NCBI GenBank assembly: GCA_963682175.1
Contig: OY821784.1
Location: 38,545,621-38,609,620, forward strand
Reading direction: 5' to 3'
Source of the DNA: Triglochin maritima
Lineage: Eukaryota > Streptophyta > Magnoliopsida > Alismatales > Juncaginaceae
DNA length: 64,000 bases
Notes under the pieces: generated by a model
The model's input: only the letters and a program-made list of their open reading frames with translations
Database searches by the model: none
What the model was told of the DNA's origin: nothing
In this document: piece by piece, positions 34,591 to 44,913 of the stretch
How positions within the stretch are numbered: position 1 is the stretch's first letter
How the letters are laid out: the number at the start of each line of letters is the position of its first letter
Translations under genes and position numbers: made by a program

Positions 34591-35620
34591 TCCGTCTATA
34601 ACTACTCATAAATAATTACACTTCTAATATCCTTACTAATAACTTACATACGGTTAATTTTGTATTGAAGACACCTTAGATACTACTCTTAACTCTGACC
34701 AGACTATACACTAACCTCTAACATCATGCCACCTTTTATACACTTAACAGCTTAACTAGTAAGGATATTAGTAAGAATAATCGTTAACAATTTTCTCCTT
34801 AAATGAAACGTGTATTGTGTATGGATATGACCTGACTAATGATCACATCCATTAATTAAATAAATAGAGGGAATCTCAGACCCGCATTCATGTCATACTT
34901 GACTAAGACATCATATGTGGTATGGCTTTCAATTAAGTGACGAGTATATATATACCCCTAACGCTATGTTTATCACATGCATCATCCCTATAAATCAGGC
35001 TCAAGATCGAAAATGCATCTAAATAAATACCCTGAAAATTCAAGGATGTGGTCCATATAATTTTGCTTTGAATAATTATGAAAGCGCCAACGTGATCATC
35101 CCCATAAAGATAGTCTTAAGCTGATAAAATAACATTATTGAACATGCTTTGTAGAATCAAAATGTTGTTACCAATGAGAATCTTAATCCTCTGTTGCTTA
35201 CATGGAAAGTTTTAGTAAACCAAAAGGTGTAATAAATGGAATTTGGGGGTGCAACCAACCCAAGGAGAGGAATACGGCACAAAGCATGCATGCATGGGGC
35301 CATATAACTTTTCTAGCTATTAAGATAATGTTTGATCAAAACATAATGTTTGATCAAAACAGAATCCAATGCATTTGGACATGGAAATAATGTTTTTACA
35401 CATATACCCCTCATTCAATGATATATTTGATGTTGTTAGTTACGTCAATATTTGCCTTTTTCTTTGTAGGAGTTTTCCTTTTACTTGTGTACACATCAAA
35501 AGTAATCAGATTCGGATATTTCATAAATAGCTTGGATACACTTACTTTACTTCCCTGAGAATTAGTTTTATATACCTAAATGATTGTGGAGCCCACTCAA
35601 AAATCAAAATAGATGTGTGT
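34591..35620. other. Intergenic
   Basis: AT-rich DNA without recognisable genes. A perfect 17-bp tandem duplication (AATGTTTGATCAAAACA) sits near 35327-35360. Nothing else stands out. Confidence 0.4.
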
Positions 35621-36548
35621 TGTTGTTAGGTATAAAATCAATCACAAATACGTAACGGAATCGAAATAGCAAATCCAATTGACGGAATTAAGAACAAATG
35701 ACAATCCAAAAACCAAAACACGCAATATTTAACGTGGAAATTCAATGCAGGAAAAATCACGGACGACACAACTCCAATCTACTATAGAGAAAACGTATTA
35801 CAATTAGAGGCTTACATGAAACACGAACAACCGCATGAGAATACCCGGTTAAATTTGCTCACACTGAATCAACAATGATGTTCTCTCTCTTTTCTCTCAA
35901 GAATGCAAAGTAAATAACAATTAATCTAATTGTTCTCTATTAACAAAGGGGGACAAAATTGACTTTATATAGTAGGCCAAAACAAGTATAAATTGCACCA
36001 AAATCGTGTGGAGAAATGTGCAAATCGTGGGCAGGACTGAGTCCAACGGTCGACCGAACGGGTGCTTTGATCGATCGATCTTCTAACCGTAACGCAAACC
36101 AGGTTTCATCGGTCGACCAGAACTTAAATATCAGTCGACCGAAAAGCGACATACATTTTTCCTATTTGCTCGAGTGCATACTCGGTCGACCGAATCACTA
36201 AGTTCTGGTCAACCGAAAAGTGACAGACACATTTTCCCCAGCTCCTTGTGTGTGCCCGGTCGACCGAACGCTTAAGTTCCGATCGACCGAAAATGGACAT
36301 ACACTTTTGCCCAACTCCCACATGTGTTCCCGGTCGACCGAACATCTCCTCTCGGTCGACCGAAACACGACAGACGATGTTGCTGGACAAATCAGAACAC
36401 ACATCCAGTCGACCGAATGTCTGTTTTATCCCACAAATACTTTAATCACATATTCAAGGTAAACAACGAAAATCAAACAATGCTTACTGGTTCTTTCAAA
36501 TATGAAGTGGCATCATATCCCGCATCGATCTCTTAAGATATCATAACA
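35621..36548 (-). mobile_element. Probable solo LTR, Copia-like, reversed
   Basis: On the minus strand the segment runs TGTTATGATATC...CCTAACAACA, with TG..CA ends. The flanking 5-mers TGTGT (35616-35620) and TGTCT (36549-36553) match at four of five bases. Reading in that direction one meets the palindrome array, then TATATAAAG (35969-35961), then a leader with AGAACATC and AATACG-rich stretches typical of Copia LTRs. No internal domain follows, so it would be a solo LTR. The ends are my best estimate. Confidence 0.55.
36047..36415. promoter_or_regulatory. Paired CGGTCGACCG array in a Copia-like LTR
   Basis: Motif starts: 36047 with a degenerate partner near 36069; 36110 and 36132; 36183 and 36206; 36257 and 36280; 36331 and 36353; and 36406. 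Within-pair spacing is 22-23 bp. Successive pairs begin 63, 73, 74, 74 and 75 bp apart. In the minus orientation of this LTR the array lies directly upstream of the TATA box. Sequence between motifs is unlike that in the Ty3 LTR. Confidence 0.8.
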
Positions 36549-37529
36549 TGTCTCGTTCACATTATTGAAGTAGCAAATCTTCATATAGTGTGGGAGTTGT
36601 TTACATTGCTTTAGGGCACCCTTAACGGGGCTGCCACGCCCGGGCGCACCCCCGTTAACGGGGCAGGCGCTCCTCGAGTGCCCGCCCGGGACGCCTACCC
36701 GGGCGCTTGCCCGGGCGTTGGACGTCCCGGGCAGATGCCTGGGGCGCCCTTGGGTGGGGGGCACGTGTCTCCTCCCCATTCGTCGTTTTTTTTTAAATTT
36801 AATTATTTAGTGGATGTTTTGTTATTAATGGATTGAGTATTTGTTATTAATGTGGGGTAATAATTTTTTGCAAGTGATAAAAATTCAAAATTTTCCAGAA
36901 CCAACAATTTCAAAATCCAAAAACGACTTGTTGAGGTGGTTTAATAGTATGGTCTAATATCATGCGTGCACTTTAATCACGCTTCCACTGAGCAAACACG
37001 TGTGCACTGTTTAATCACGCGTGCACTGTTTTCAATCACGCATGCACTTTAATCACGCTTCCAGTAAGTAGTATTTGAAAGTTTAATTTATGTAATATGT
37101 ATTGTTGTTTCTTAACTTTGAGTGTAATATTTCCTATTTCAGTTTATCTTAAATGTAATGTGGCTCCGTAATATTTAATAATAATTTTGTGATTTAGCAG
37201 TAATTATTAACAATATTTTGAGTTAAAATAGAATTGTAATGTTATTAGAATTTGAAATATATAAAATGTAATTTGTTGAATGTTGTGTGAAAATTAAAAT
37301 TGTTTAATTAAGAAATGATGTGGAAGAAAGAGAGTGTAGGGTGGGTGAGGGTACCCCGGACATGGGTAATGGTGTTGTTTGGATGGGTTGGGTGAGCTGA
37401 CGTGGCAGAGAGAGAAGCTGACGTGACAGGGAGATGGTGCAGGGTGCCCGGGATAGCCCGGGCGCTGTTATTTCTGCTCTTGGAACTCCATCCCAAAGTC
37501 AACTGCAAGTTTTAAAAAAACTACTGCAG

Positions 37530-38356
37530 GGAAAAGGCCTTGGGCAACAGACGAAGATGAGGCCCTCATATCCTCCTTCATGTCCATTAGTTGTGATGCT
37601 GTTGTAAGCACCAACCAGAAGCACAGTCAATTGTGGAAGAAAATCAAGGATGCGTACGACCTGGTTTGTGAAATAAACCCAAACGTCGGACCACGAAACA
37701 TGGACTCGTTGAAGGGTCGTTGGCGAAGAATCAGGTCAGCGGTTTCCAAGTGGACGGGCTGCTACGACGAGGTCGTTGCACGCCGTCGCAGTGGCATGAA
37801 CGACGAGGATGTAATAAGGGAAGCTAACGCCATTCATGAGTGAATGCATCATGGCAAATTCTACTTTTATCATGCTTGGGTCATGTTGTGCAGGTATCCG
37901 AAGTGGCAACCAATGATATCGTCTTCCGTTTTGAACGTTGAACGTGGTCGTCCGAAAATGTTTTCTCCCACCGCACCAAGCCCGGAATCCAATAGTAGCG
38001 GAAAAAGAGCAACAACAGATGACTCTGGTGACTTCCCAACACCACTCGTACATATGGTGGATAGTGACCCTCCACCTTATGTCCGACCGGAGGGTGTGAA
38101 GAAAGCGAAAAAGATGGGAAAAAGTGTTTATGAATCCTCTGATAGTGTGAACACTCTGAGCGAGAGTATTCGCTATAGTGCTGACAAAAAGTGTTTGTTG
38201 GAGAAGAAAAAAATTGATTTTCTCGAACGGAAACTAAAATTGAAGGAGCGTAAAATGAAGTTCGATTGGTTGAAAAGTCTGTGGGGAAATCCTTCGTTGA
38301 CCGATGAGGAGAAAAAACTGAAGAAAAAATTAGTTGACGAGCTCAACGAAGAATGA
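37530..38356 (+). pseudogene. Harbinger ORF1, Myb/SANT-like DNA-binding protein, one in-frame stop
   Basis: From a plausible acceptor (CTACTGCAG) the frame reads GKRPWATDEDEALISSFM, the start of a SANT/Myb-like trihelix. NMDSLKGRWRRIRSAVSKW follows, the typical ORF1 helix block. After FYFYHAWVMLCRYPKW comes a Lys/Glu-rich coiled coil (LEKKKIDFLERKLKLKERK). In PIF/Harbinger elements ORF1 partners with the transposase for nuclear import and DNA binding. A TGA at 37841-37843 interrupts an otherwise intact frame between two well-matching blocks. Any 5' exon is missing. Confidence 0.8.
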
Positions 38357-38916
38357 GGTCATAAATTGGGATAAATTTTCGTATTGTAATGTAATAGAGT
38401 ATTACAATTAATATTTCCTTTCGTTGCTACTATGTCAGTATGTATTTCCTGTGTGTTGGTTAATGTCAGTATGTACTTCCCATGTGTTAGTTAATGTCGG
38501 TATGCACTTCCTATGTGTTGGTTAATTATCTAATGAAATGTGTGTTGTTTTGTTGTGTTTCTTATTTTGTTTATGTAAAATAATAAATTTTTGTAACTAG
38601 TTCTATATAAATGTGCGTAAATTTACTCATACTTCTTATGCCCACTTTAACGGGTCTGTCGGGGGTCTCGCTCATAATTTTTGGAATTGAGATTTATTAG
38701 TAATTTTGTACCGATTTTAAATTACAATTGCATTTTTTGATGTACTTATGGTAATTTTAGTTTAACTACATTGTGTGTAATAATTATTTTTTATAACTAC
38801 TTCTACAAAATATAATATTCAACCAAAAAATTAACAAAAATTATTTCTAACTAAATATACAACTAAAACTAATTAAATCAATAAAACAATTAAAAAATTA
38901 AAAAAAATAAACCAAT

Positions 38917-39001
38917 GGGTGGAGGCCACGTGGCCTCCACCCACTGACCGCCAGGTCGTGGAACCTGGCGGTCCACCGCCAGGTTCCACGACCTGGCGGT
39001 C
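38917..39001. repeat. Two perfect hairpins next to the right Harbinger end
   Basis: The first is a perfect 26-bp palindrome at 38917-38942 (centre GGCCACGTGGCC). The second is a 27-bp perfect inverted repeat with a 2-base loop at 38946-39001, whose arms start GACCGCCAGGTCGTGG. They lie within 110 bp of the element end, where subterminal transposase sites are expected. Confidence 0.9.
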
Positions 39002-39338
39002 GATCAACCCCCATTGAGGGAGCCCTTATGCGAAAATGACCATATATATTGTGGTTGTGGAAGCATTAATTCTCACTACCCACCCACGTGTAACTAGACT
39101 TGGGTAACGTGCCCCATGCCGGTTCTTAGAGACGTTGATTTTTTTTATTTTTTAAATTTACTAAACTATCCTCCTGTACTTTATATAAACCCTCAAACAT
39201 TTCTCATTTTATTCACACAAAACTCTCTAAATCTTCTAAATATTTTCCATTCTTTCTCTAATTGCTCTGATTTTGGTAGACACGAGTCGAGTTTGAGCTA
39301 AAACGTTAATGAAAATAAGAGAAAAGAGAGAAATAGAC

Positions 39339-39548
39339 TCCCACATGGTGGTCGAGTGGTAAGAACCCTCCGCTTGAGGAGGTCACCAGTTCGATCCCTA
39401 GGTGTCTCAAGCACCGTTCTTTGGTGAACATGATCTTAAATTGGGTTGTAGGTAATAAAGGAAGTAAGATCCTTAGTAGTCCTGCGGTTTGTAGCCTTGT
39501 TGGCGTCTGAAGAGCGGTGACTCGGTGATTTTCCCGGTTACAAAAAAT
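39339..39548 (+). mobile_element. tRNA-derived SINE with intact target duplication
   Basis: A 210-bp insert flanked by a perfect 12-bp duplication GAGAGAAATAGA (39327-39338 and 39549-39560). Near its start it has a box A-like TGGTCGAGTGG and, about 35 bp on, a box B-like CAGTTCGATCC, the internal Pol III promoter of tRNA-derived SINEs. It ends in GGTTACAAAAAAT, a short A-rich tail. The clean duplication argues for a fairly young copy. Confidence 0.88.
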
Positions 39549-39723
39549 GAGAGAAATAGAAAGGAGAGAGAAAAAAATTGTGAGCGGTAATTATTAGATT
39601 TTTTAAGATTTTTTTTGTAAATTTAATAATTTAATATCAATTTAATTAACATCGTTACTTCAATTTAATGTTCTCGGTATAAAAGAATAATATAGTGACA
39701 TCAAAGAAGTAATAATATTTTTA

Positions 39724-40629
39724 GGGAACTACTAAACGTCGCCCCAAAACTACTTAAATCGTCCCTTGAAATTACCAAATTGCCCTTAACAATATATTTA
39801 ATACCCATATCGTCTCGTGTCTTTAAACAAGATTTTTGACTCAGTTTTACTAACATTCCTAGTACCAACACCACGAAAATGTCTGGCGAAACACCTAGAT
39901 CAGGCGAGAAGTAACGGAGACGGATTTTTTTCCCGACTCGAGCGTCTTAGCCAGACGCCTCCACGATGGTACAGACGCCTCCAAAATCCCCCGGTGGTAA
40001 AACATCATGACTTACAAATACCACCTCGACAGGTCGTTCGGGGGTCTCGCTGTACCGAAGGGGTATCGGTCATCCGAATATAGTAATTATTAACTTATTA
40101 ATTAATTAATTTAACAATTATCTAAATTTACAATCAATTATCTTTTTAAAATAATAATAAAAAATTACGTGCGTCCGACGGAGCCCCACGTAGGAGGGGG
40201 CGTCTGGCTAAGACGCCTCCCCCATGGGGGAGGCGTCTTACACAGACGCATGTCCCATGGGCGGAGCGTCTGGGTAAAACGCCTCCCCGATGGGTAAGGC
40301 GTCTGTGTAAGACGCCTCCCCCATGAGGGAGGCGTCTTAGCCAGACGCCCCCTCTTACGTGGATCGGCTCCGTCGGACGCCCGTAATTTTTTATCATTTT
40401 TTTATTAAAAAGATGTTAGATATTTTACCAGATTCGAGTACACTGGGGCGTCCGTTGGTTCATTACTGACCTCCAAAACATTATTTTTTATGATTATAAG
40501 AGGAATATGAAGAGAGATGTGTGATAGGAGGGTAAAATGTCGCGTTAAAGTAATAGAAATGAGAGAATGACAAAATGGTAATTTTAAGGTACGATTTAAG
40601 TAATTTTGGGACGATATTTAGCAATTCAG
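39724..40629. mobile_element. MITE with about 50-bp inverted ends and a large central hairpin
   Basis: The left end GGGAACTACTAAACGTCG and the reversed right end CTGAATTGCTAAATATCG continue as matching inverted repeats for about 50 bp, including ACTTAAATCGT. A perfect 8-bp duplication TATTTTTA flanks both sides (39716-39723, 40630-40637). The TIR length and duplication favour a Mutator-like MITE, though hAT is possible. A GC-rich second inverted repeat at 40147-40413 is built from AGACGCCTCCCCCATG and its complement. No coding capacity. Confidence 0.82.
40147..40413. repeat. GC-rich hairpin of GACGCCTCC modules inside the MITE
   Basis: The outer arms pair TTACG..GCGTCCGACGGAGCC with GGCTCCGTCGGACGC..CGTAA. 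Inner modules GCGTCTGGCTAAGACGCC, CTCCCCCATGGGGGAGG and TTACACAGACGC mirror one another about a centre near 40275. Related GACGCCTCC pieces also occur at 39940-39995. Confidence 0.82.
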
Positions 40630-40798
40630 TATTTTTATTAGGACAGATATAGAAATTCTGATGTAACGTGAAATATAATATTTAAAATGACGCGAAAACA
40701 TATCTAAATAAAGGTCAAATAAACAAACAAACAAACACGTACCAAAAGCATTTCGTTCCCACTCAATTTTAAAAATATTCTTCTTCTTCGAAAGGCGG

Positions 40799-40807
40799 AA
40801 ACCCTAA
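40799..40807 (+). promoter_or_regulatory. Telo-box-like AAACCCTAA upstream of the BAH gene
   Basis: AAACCCTAA lies 31 bp before ATG 40839. Telo-boxes close to the start are common in broadly expressed plant genes. Confidence 0.35.
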
Positions 40808-40838
40808 CCGGCGATCAGGTACGTCGTCATCGGAGGTG

Positions 40839-43800
40839 ATGGCGGAGGAGGAGGAGGAGGAGGTCCCTGGACTGGTGTGGGGCCGGAAGCAGGGGCGTCG
40901 GACCCCGAACGGGGCGCAGTTCTACGAATCTTTCACGCTGGACGGCGTGGACTACTCCCTCTACGACGACGTCCTCCTTAATAACGATAATGACGACCAA
41001 AAAGCGTATGTGGGGAAGCTGGTGAAGATCTGGCACCAGGAGAGGTTGGAGAGAAGGAGGATCAAGATTCTCTGGTTCTTTAAGAGAGACGAACTCCCAC
41101 TCCCACTTAGACTAAGGCTGGAGATGGAGAATACGATTGGTGATGAGCTCTTCTTGGCCACAGGGACTGCCCAATCCATTGGGGTCTTCAATGTTAATCG
41201 CCTGGTATGGTTTCTTTTTTGGTTGAGAAATTTGAGAAATTTGTTTTGAGATTATTAATTTCATGTTAGGAAGCATTGGTTGGAAAGTGTAATGTCGTAT
41301 GCACGTCAAAAGACATAAGAAATCCACGACCTTCACGTCATCAGCTTCACACCGCTGACTTCATCTTTTATCGGACATTCAATGTCGAAACCTTTGCCAT
41401 TTCTGAACACATACATGATCAAATAGCTGGAGTTAAAGGCATGTTTCACCCCCCTTATGTTAATATTACTTGTGCTATTGCTGCTACTGCCCTCTTATTA
41501 TTTGTTTTTCAGCCAAATTTCTTTTTAACAAGAATCACAACGATCATATTCGTACCGCATCGGAATCTAATGCTGCCGCTGCTGCTGAACATGATACTAC
41601 TCAACTTATTAATCCTTCATATGGAAGACCCAATGTCCATTCCCAAATTCTTTCTGAACCAAGACCAACAAAAGCTAGTACTCATGCAAGTGGCATTCGC
41701 GATGAAGATAAATCTCAATCTGGTGATCACACAATCTCAATTCAAGATGAAGAAAATTATGCTATTTACTCTGATGGCTAAAATGCCTTGCCTTACTTTT
41801 GACATGTTTCAGCCAAACATGTTTCAAACAATGAGGGAGACAGTCCTGGTTGTGTTTCTGAGTTCAAAACTGGTGGCGTTGCTGACTGTGAAATGGCTCA
41901 AAGGAACATGCTTTCAAGTAAACAACATATTTCACATTCAGAAAACATTTCCAGACCACAACTAACAATAACTGGTAATTTGAAAATCAAAATTTTCTGC
42001 CGAGCGAAATCTAAATCTGTTCCAACTTCAGGGTTTCCAAATAGCCAGAAAGATGAACCTTCCAAGAAAATGAGGCTGGCAGATGATACAATAAAACCTT
42101 CATATGACCCAGGAAAGGTTGTTACTGGTTCGGAATCATTATGCTTTGGTCCTATTTCTCTTATATATATATGTGTCTTAAGGAAATTGAGTGGTGGATA
42201 GACGATGTCAAGGCTGCAGTATCGATAAGGAATCAAGGTGTGATGCATATCATAGTACATCTTTTGGCTCATTAAGTCACCATAATATAGTTATTTGGAC
42301 CTTCCTTCTTTCTAGCCAAATATTGTGCCAATATTTCTTCTTGCATGCCAACGTTCAGCCGTCATCTTGCCGCTCTTAGGCAACTCCTATTCTTTCATGC
42401 ATGTTTATTGAGATCATACTAGTCATAATTCATCTTTACGTATCTCCTAACATTCGCCATACTAGGAAAACAATTGTACATGTTTTGATGGGTCTGTATT
42501 GATTAACTCTAATCATCTGTTATTCATACTTCTCTAGGGCTTTACCATAGTATGCACTTGCATCTTGTCTTCTGGTGTATTTAAGGGGTTTATTTTACTG
42601 TCCTTCAAACTCTTTTGGTTTTGTTACTAGACATACAAACCATTCACTTTCAATTTATTTATTCTCGTATCAATTATGACAACTCTGCTTGTCATGCATC
42701 TATCATTTTTGTCTAAGATTCTTAGGCTTTCCTCTGAAGTCTAAATCATAATGTTGAATATAGACAAAGGACAACATATTTCCAAATGAAGGAACAAAAT
42801 TGTCTGTTAAAACATCATTGAATTGAAAACATGTAAATTTCATTATGCTTGTTAAGCTACAAATTAGGTTGATTTTTTTTAGTGGAGCATTTTTTGGGTA
42901 CTTTATTAATCATCACTTTGTTTTGGGTTCACAGGAAAGGAAGAAGTGGTTTGCAGATCTGGTAAGAAGCTAATTTTTCATCCTTCTCACATAATTTTGT
43001 TATTTCATTTTCACCCAGAAGAAAATGTTGAGTTCAAAGTAGCAATTTTTGTTGTTGTATTAACTATTAACCGTTCTCATGTATTATCAAATCATCCATC
43101 ATATCTTTTGATTGTATTGCAAATCATATTTATCTTCACTTTCCATCTGGGAATCATGAAGGCAGATAAGGGTACTAGTAAGACATGAAACAGTTATGAG
43201 GGTATGTGAGCTTTTGAATTGATTGTGTGACCTTTGATATCTTTTGGTTTCTATTGCGGAAATACTAACAAGAAAGGATTTGTTCTTGTTTTCATATAGT
43301 CCGACAGTTTTGGAATCTTATTGCATTTTAAACTTGTTCCTTGAAGCCTTGGGAAGCTCAACTACGGAATGCCATTGAGCAGAATAGATTTGTAATGCTT
43401 CATAATTTGGACCCTGACTACTCCCGTTCAGAAATTGAGGTATGACTTGCAATTTTTGTAGTCAAAAGCACATCAGCACTGCTATTTTGAATATTATATG
43501 GCACCTTAATATATCCGAACTTTTGATGCAGAGTTTTTTTTTTTGCTATCATGCAAAATTTACTTTTCGTGTGTCTCTTTCTCTTCATTCTGAGCATCTG
43601 AAATATTGCGCAGAAATAGAAAATAATTACTTGATTTCCTATAGATGGCATATTGTGTTTGACGGTCCATAAAAACCAACTTCATTATTTAATGTTTTAG
43701 GTGAAATTTCTTGAGGTCACATCCCTAGATATGCAGTTTTACTCTTAATTTACAATTCAGTTTCCAATATCATTTCCTTTTGTATTAGGTTATCTTTTAA

Positions 43801-44913
43801 GTTTAACAAATATCTTGTTTATTTCAACAGGATCTGATATATCGTGCTTTCCGGGAGAATTGCTCTGTCAGGTTAATTGAACAATCTACTTTTACAAACC
43901 CACATCATGGTATGCAACAATCCAACTGTTACTTTTCACTTCACCGTGTAACGTAATACTAGCTTAAGACAATCCATCTTTTATAGGTGAAGCACTTGTT
44001 ATTTTCAAATCATCACATGCAGCCGAACTGGTAGTCCAAAAATTGCACACAGAAACTCTAATGCTGCCAAATGGAAGGTACTTGGTAGGCTCTTCTTGTA
44101 GTTAGTCGTGTTGTTTCATTGGTTGATAACTTCAGATGAGATGGTGATGGGAATTTGGAGGTCTCTGAAGGATAACTGGGTAACTACTTGCGTCTATTTA
44201 GGTATTGTGCTGGAGAGAGGTGTTGAAATCCTATTTTCTGTTGCTGCAGTATGCTATTATGAAACCCTCTGCTTCTAACACAGAAACATTATGGTTATTC
44301 AAAATGTAGTGAACCTATTACTTATCTTATGGTGTCTTAGTTAATTTTATTAAAAATGTCATTTTTCCGAATAGCTATTGATGATTACCGAATCCTATTC
44401 CCTTAGAAGAATTGTTATTTTGCGTTGGTTTGATAACATTGTTTTTGTCTCGCAGACCTCTGGTAGCTAAAACTAAGATTGAAAAATCGCCTCACAAGCA
44501 ATCTTCACAACTGATTGGCATTATTCCTGTTGACAAACACATAAATCCTAAATATCTTAGAAAAGGAAAGGTGATTATTCTTCCTTCTGTTATGGACTTC
44601 AACAAGGAATTAAGAGACGTGTTTATATGGTATATGATCTATTTACTCCCTTTTCCTCGCTGCAGCGGTCTGTAGCATCAAGTTCACATTATTCACAGGG
44701 TAACACAATTGAATATGCAATGGCCATGGAGTGGATGTATCTTGCAAATTGTTCGATGCATTGGTGGCAAGACCTACATGAGGTCAACTTGGGTGCATGT
44801 ATTGTTTTTTTTTCACGATATAACTGCTGCTAAGCATCGCCTAATACTGCATACTATTGCAGGTGCATTATCAGGAGGTTATGGTATTTACAGGCCGTCT
44901 TAAAGCCAAGTAG
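40839..44913 (+). CDS. BAH and RRM domain protein, ASI1/IBM2/SG1-like
   Basis: My model has eleven exons (40839-41204, 41270-41438, 41513-41722, 41813-42117, 42935-42961, 43347-43439, 43831-43909, 43987-44077, 44456-44570, 44666-44782, 44863-44913) and gives 540 aa. The BAH domain spans exons 1-2 (GVDYSLYDDVLL, YVGKLVKIW, RDELPL, GKCNVVC, HTADFIFYRTF). An RRM-like part starts at PWEAQLRNAIEQNRFVMLHN and includes GEALVIFKSSHAAELVV. The tail has TIEYAMAMEWMYLA. This order matches Arabidopsis ASI1/IBM2/SG1, which promotes full-length transcripts of genes with heterochromatin in their introns. Exon 2 uses a GC donor (AAAG then GCATGT). Between exons 3 and 4 the frame reads on through two stops, so I use a weak GT donor at 41723 and splice out 90 bp. 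If that is wrong, the gene is damaged there. Confidence 0.82.

Larger units (their letters stand above)
36614..39025 (+). mobile_element. PIF/Harbinger element with ORF1 only
   Basis: Terminal inverted repeats GGGCACCCTTAACGGGG (left) and, reversed, GGGCTCCCTCAATGGGG (right) are flanked by the 3-bp duplication TTA (36611-36613 and 39026-39028), the PIF/Harbinger signature. The left 160 bp is packed with CCCGGGCG blocks. Inside, sequence homologous to the transposase 3' flank of the element at 58290-61969 joins directly to a CACGC-rich 5' part, so the transposase gene has been deleted. Only the Myb-like ORF1 remains. It would need transposase supplied from elsewhere. Confidence 0.9.

Noticed and set aside
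36047..36415. Regularly spaced palindromes resembling a CRISPR array
   Set aside because: The motif is only 10-12 bp, spacing alternates between about 12 and 40 bp gaps, it lies in a plant LTR, and there are no cas genes.
37441..37475. GCCCGGGATAGCCCGGGCG block as a possible right end of a smaller MITE (36614-37470)
   Set aside because: The TTA-flanked inverted end at 39025 matches the left end much better, so the larger boundary is preferred.
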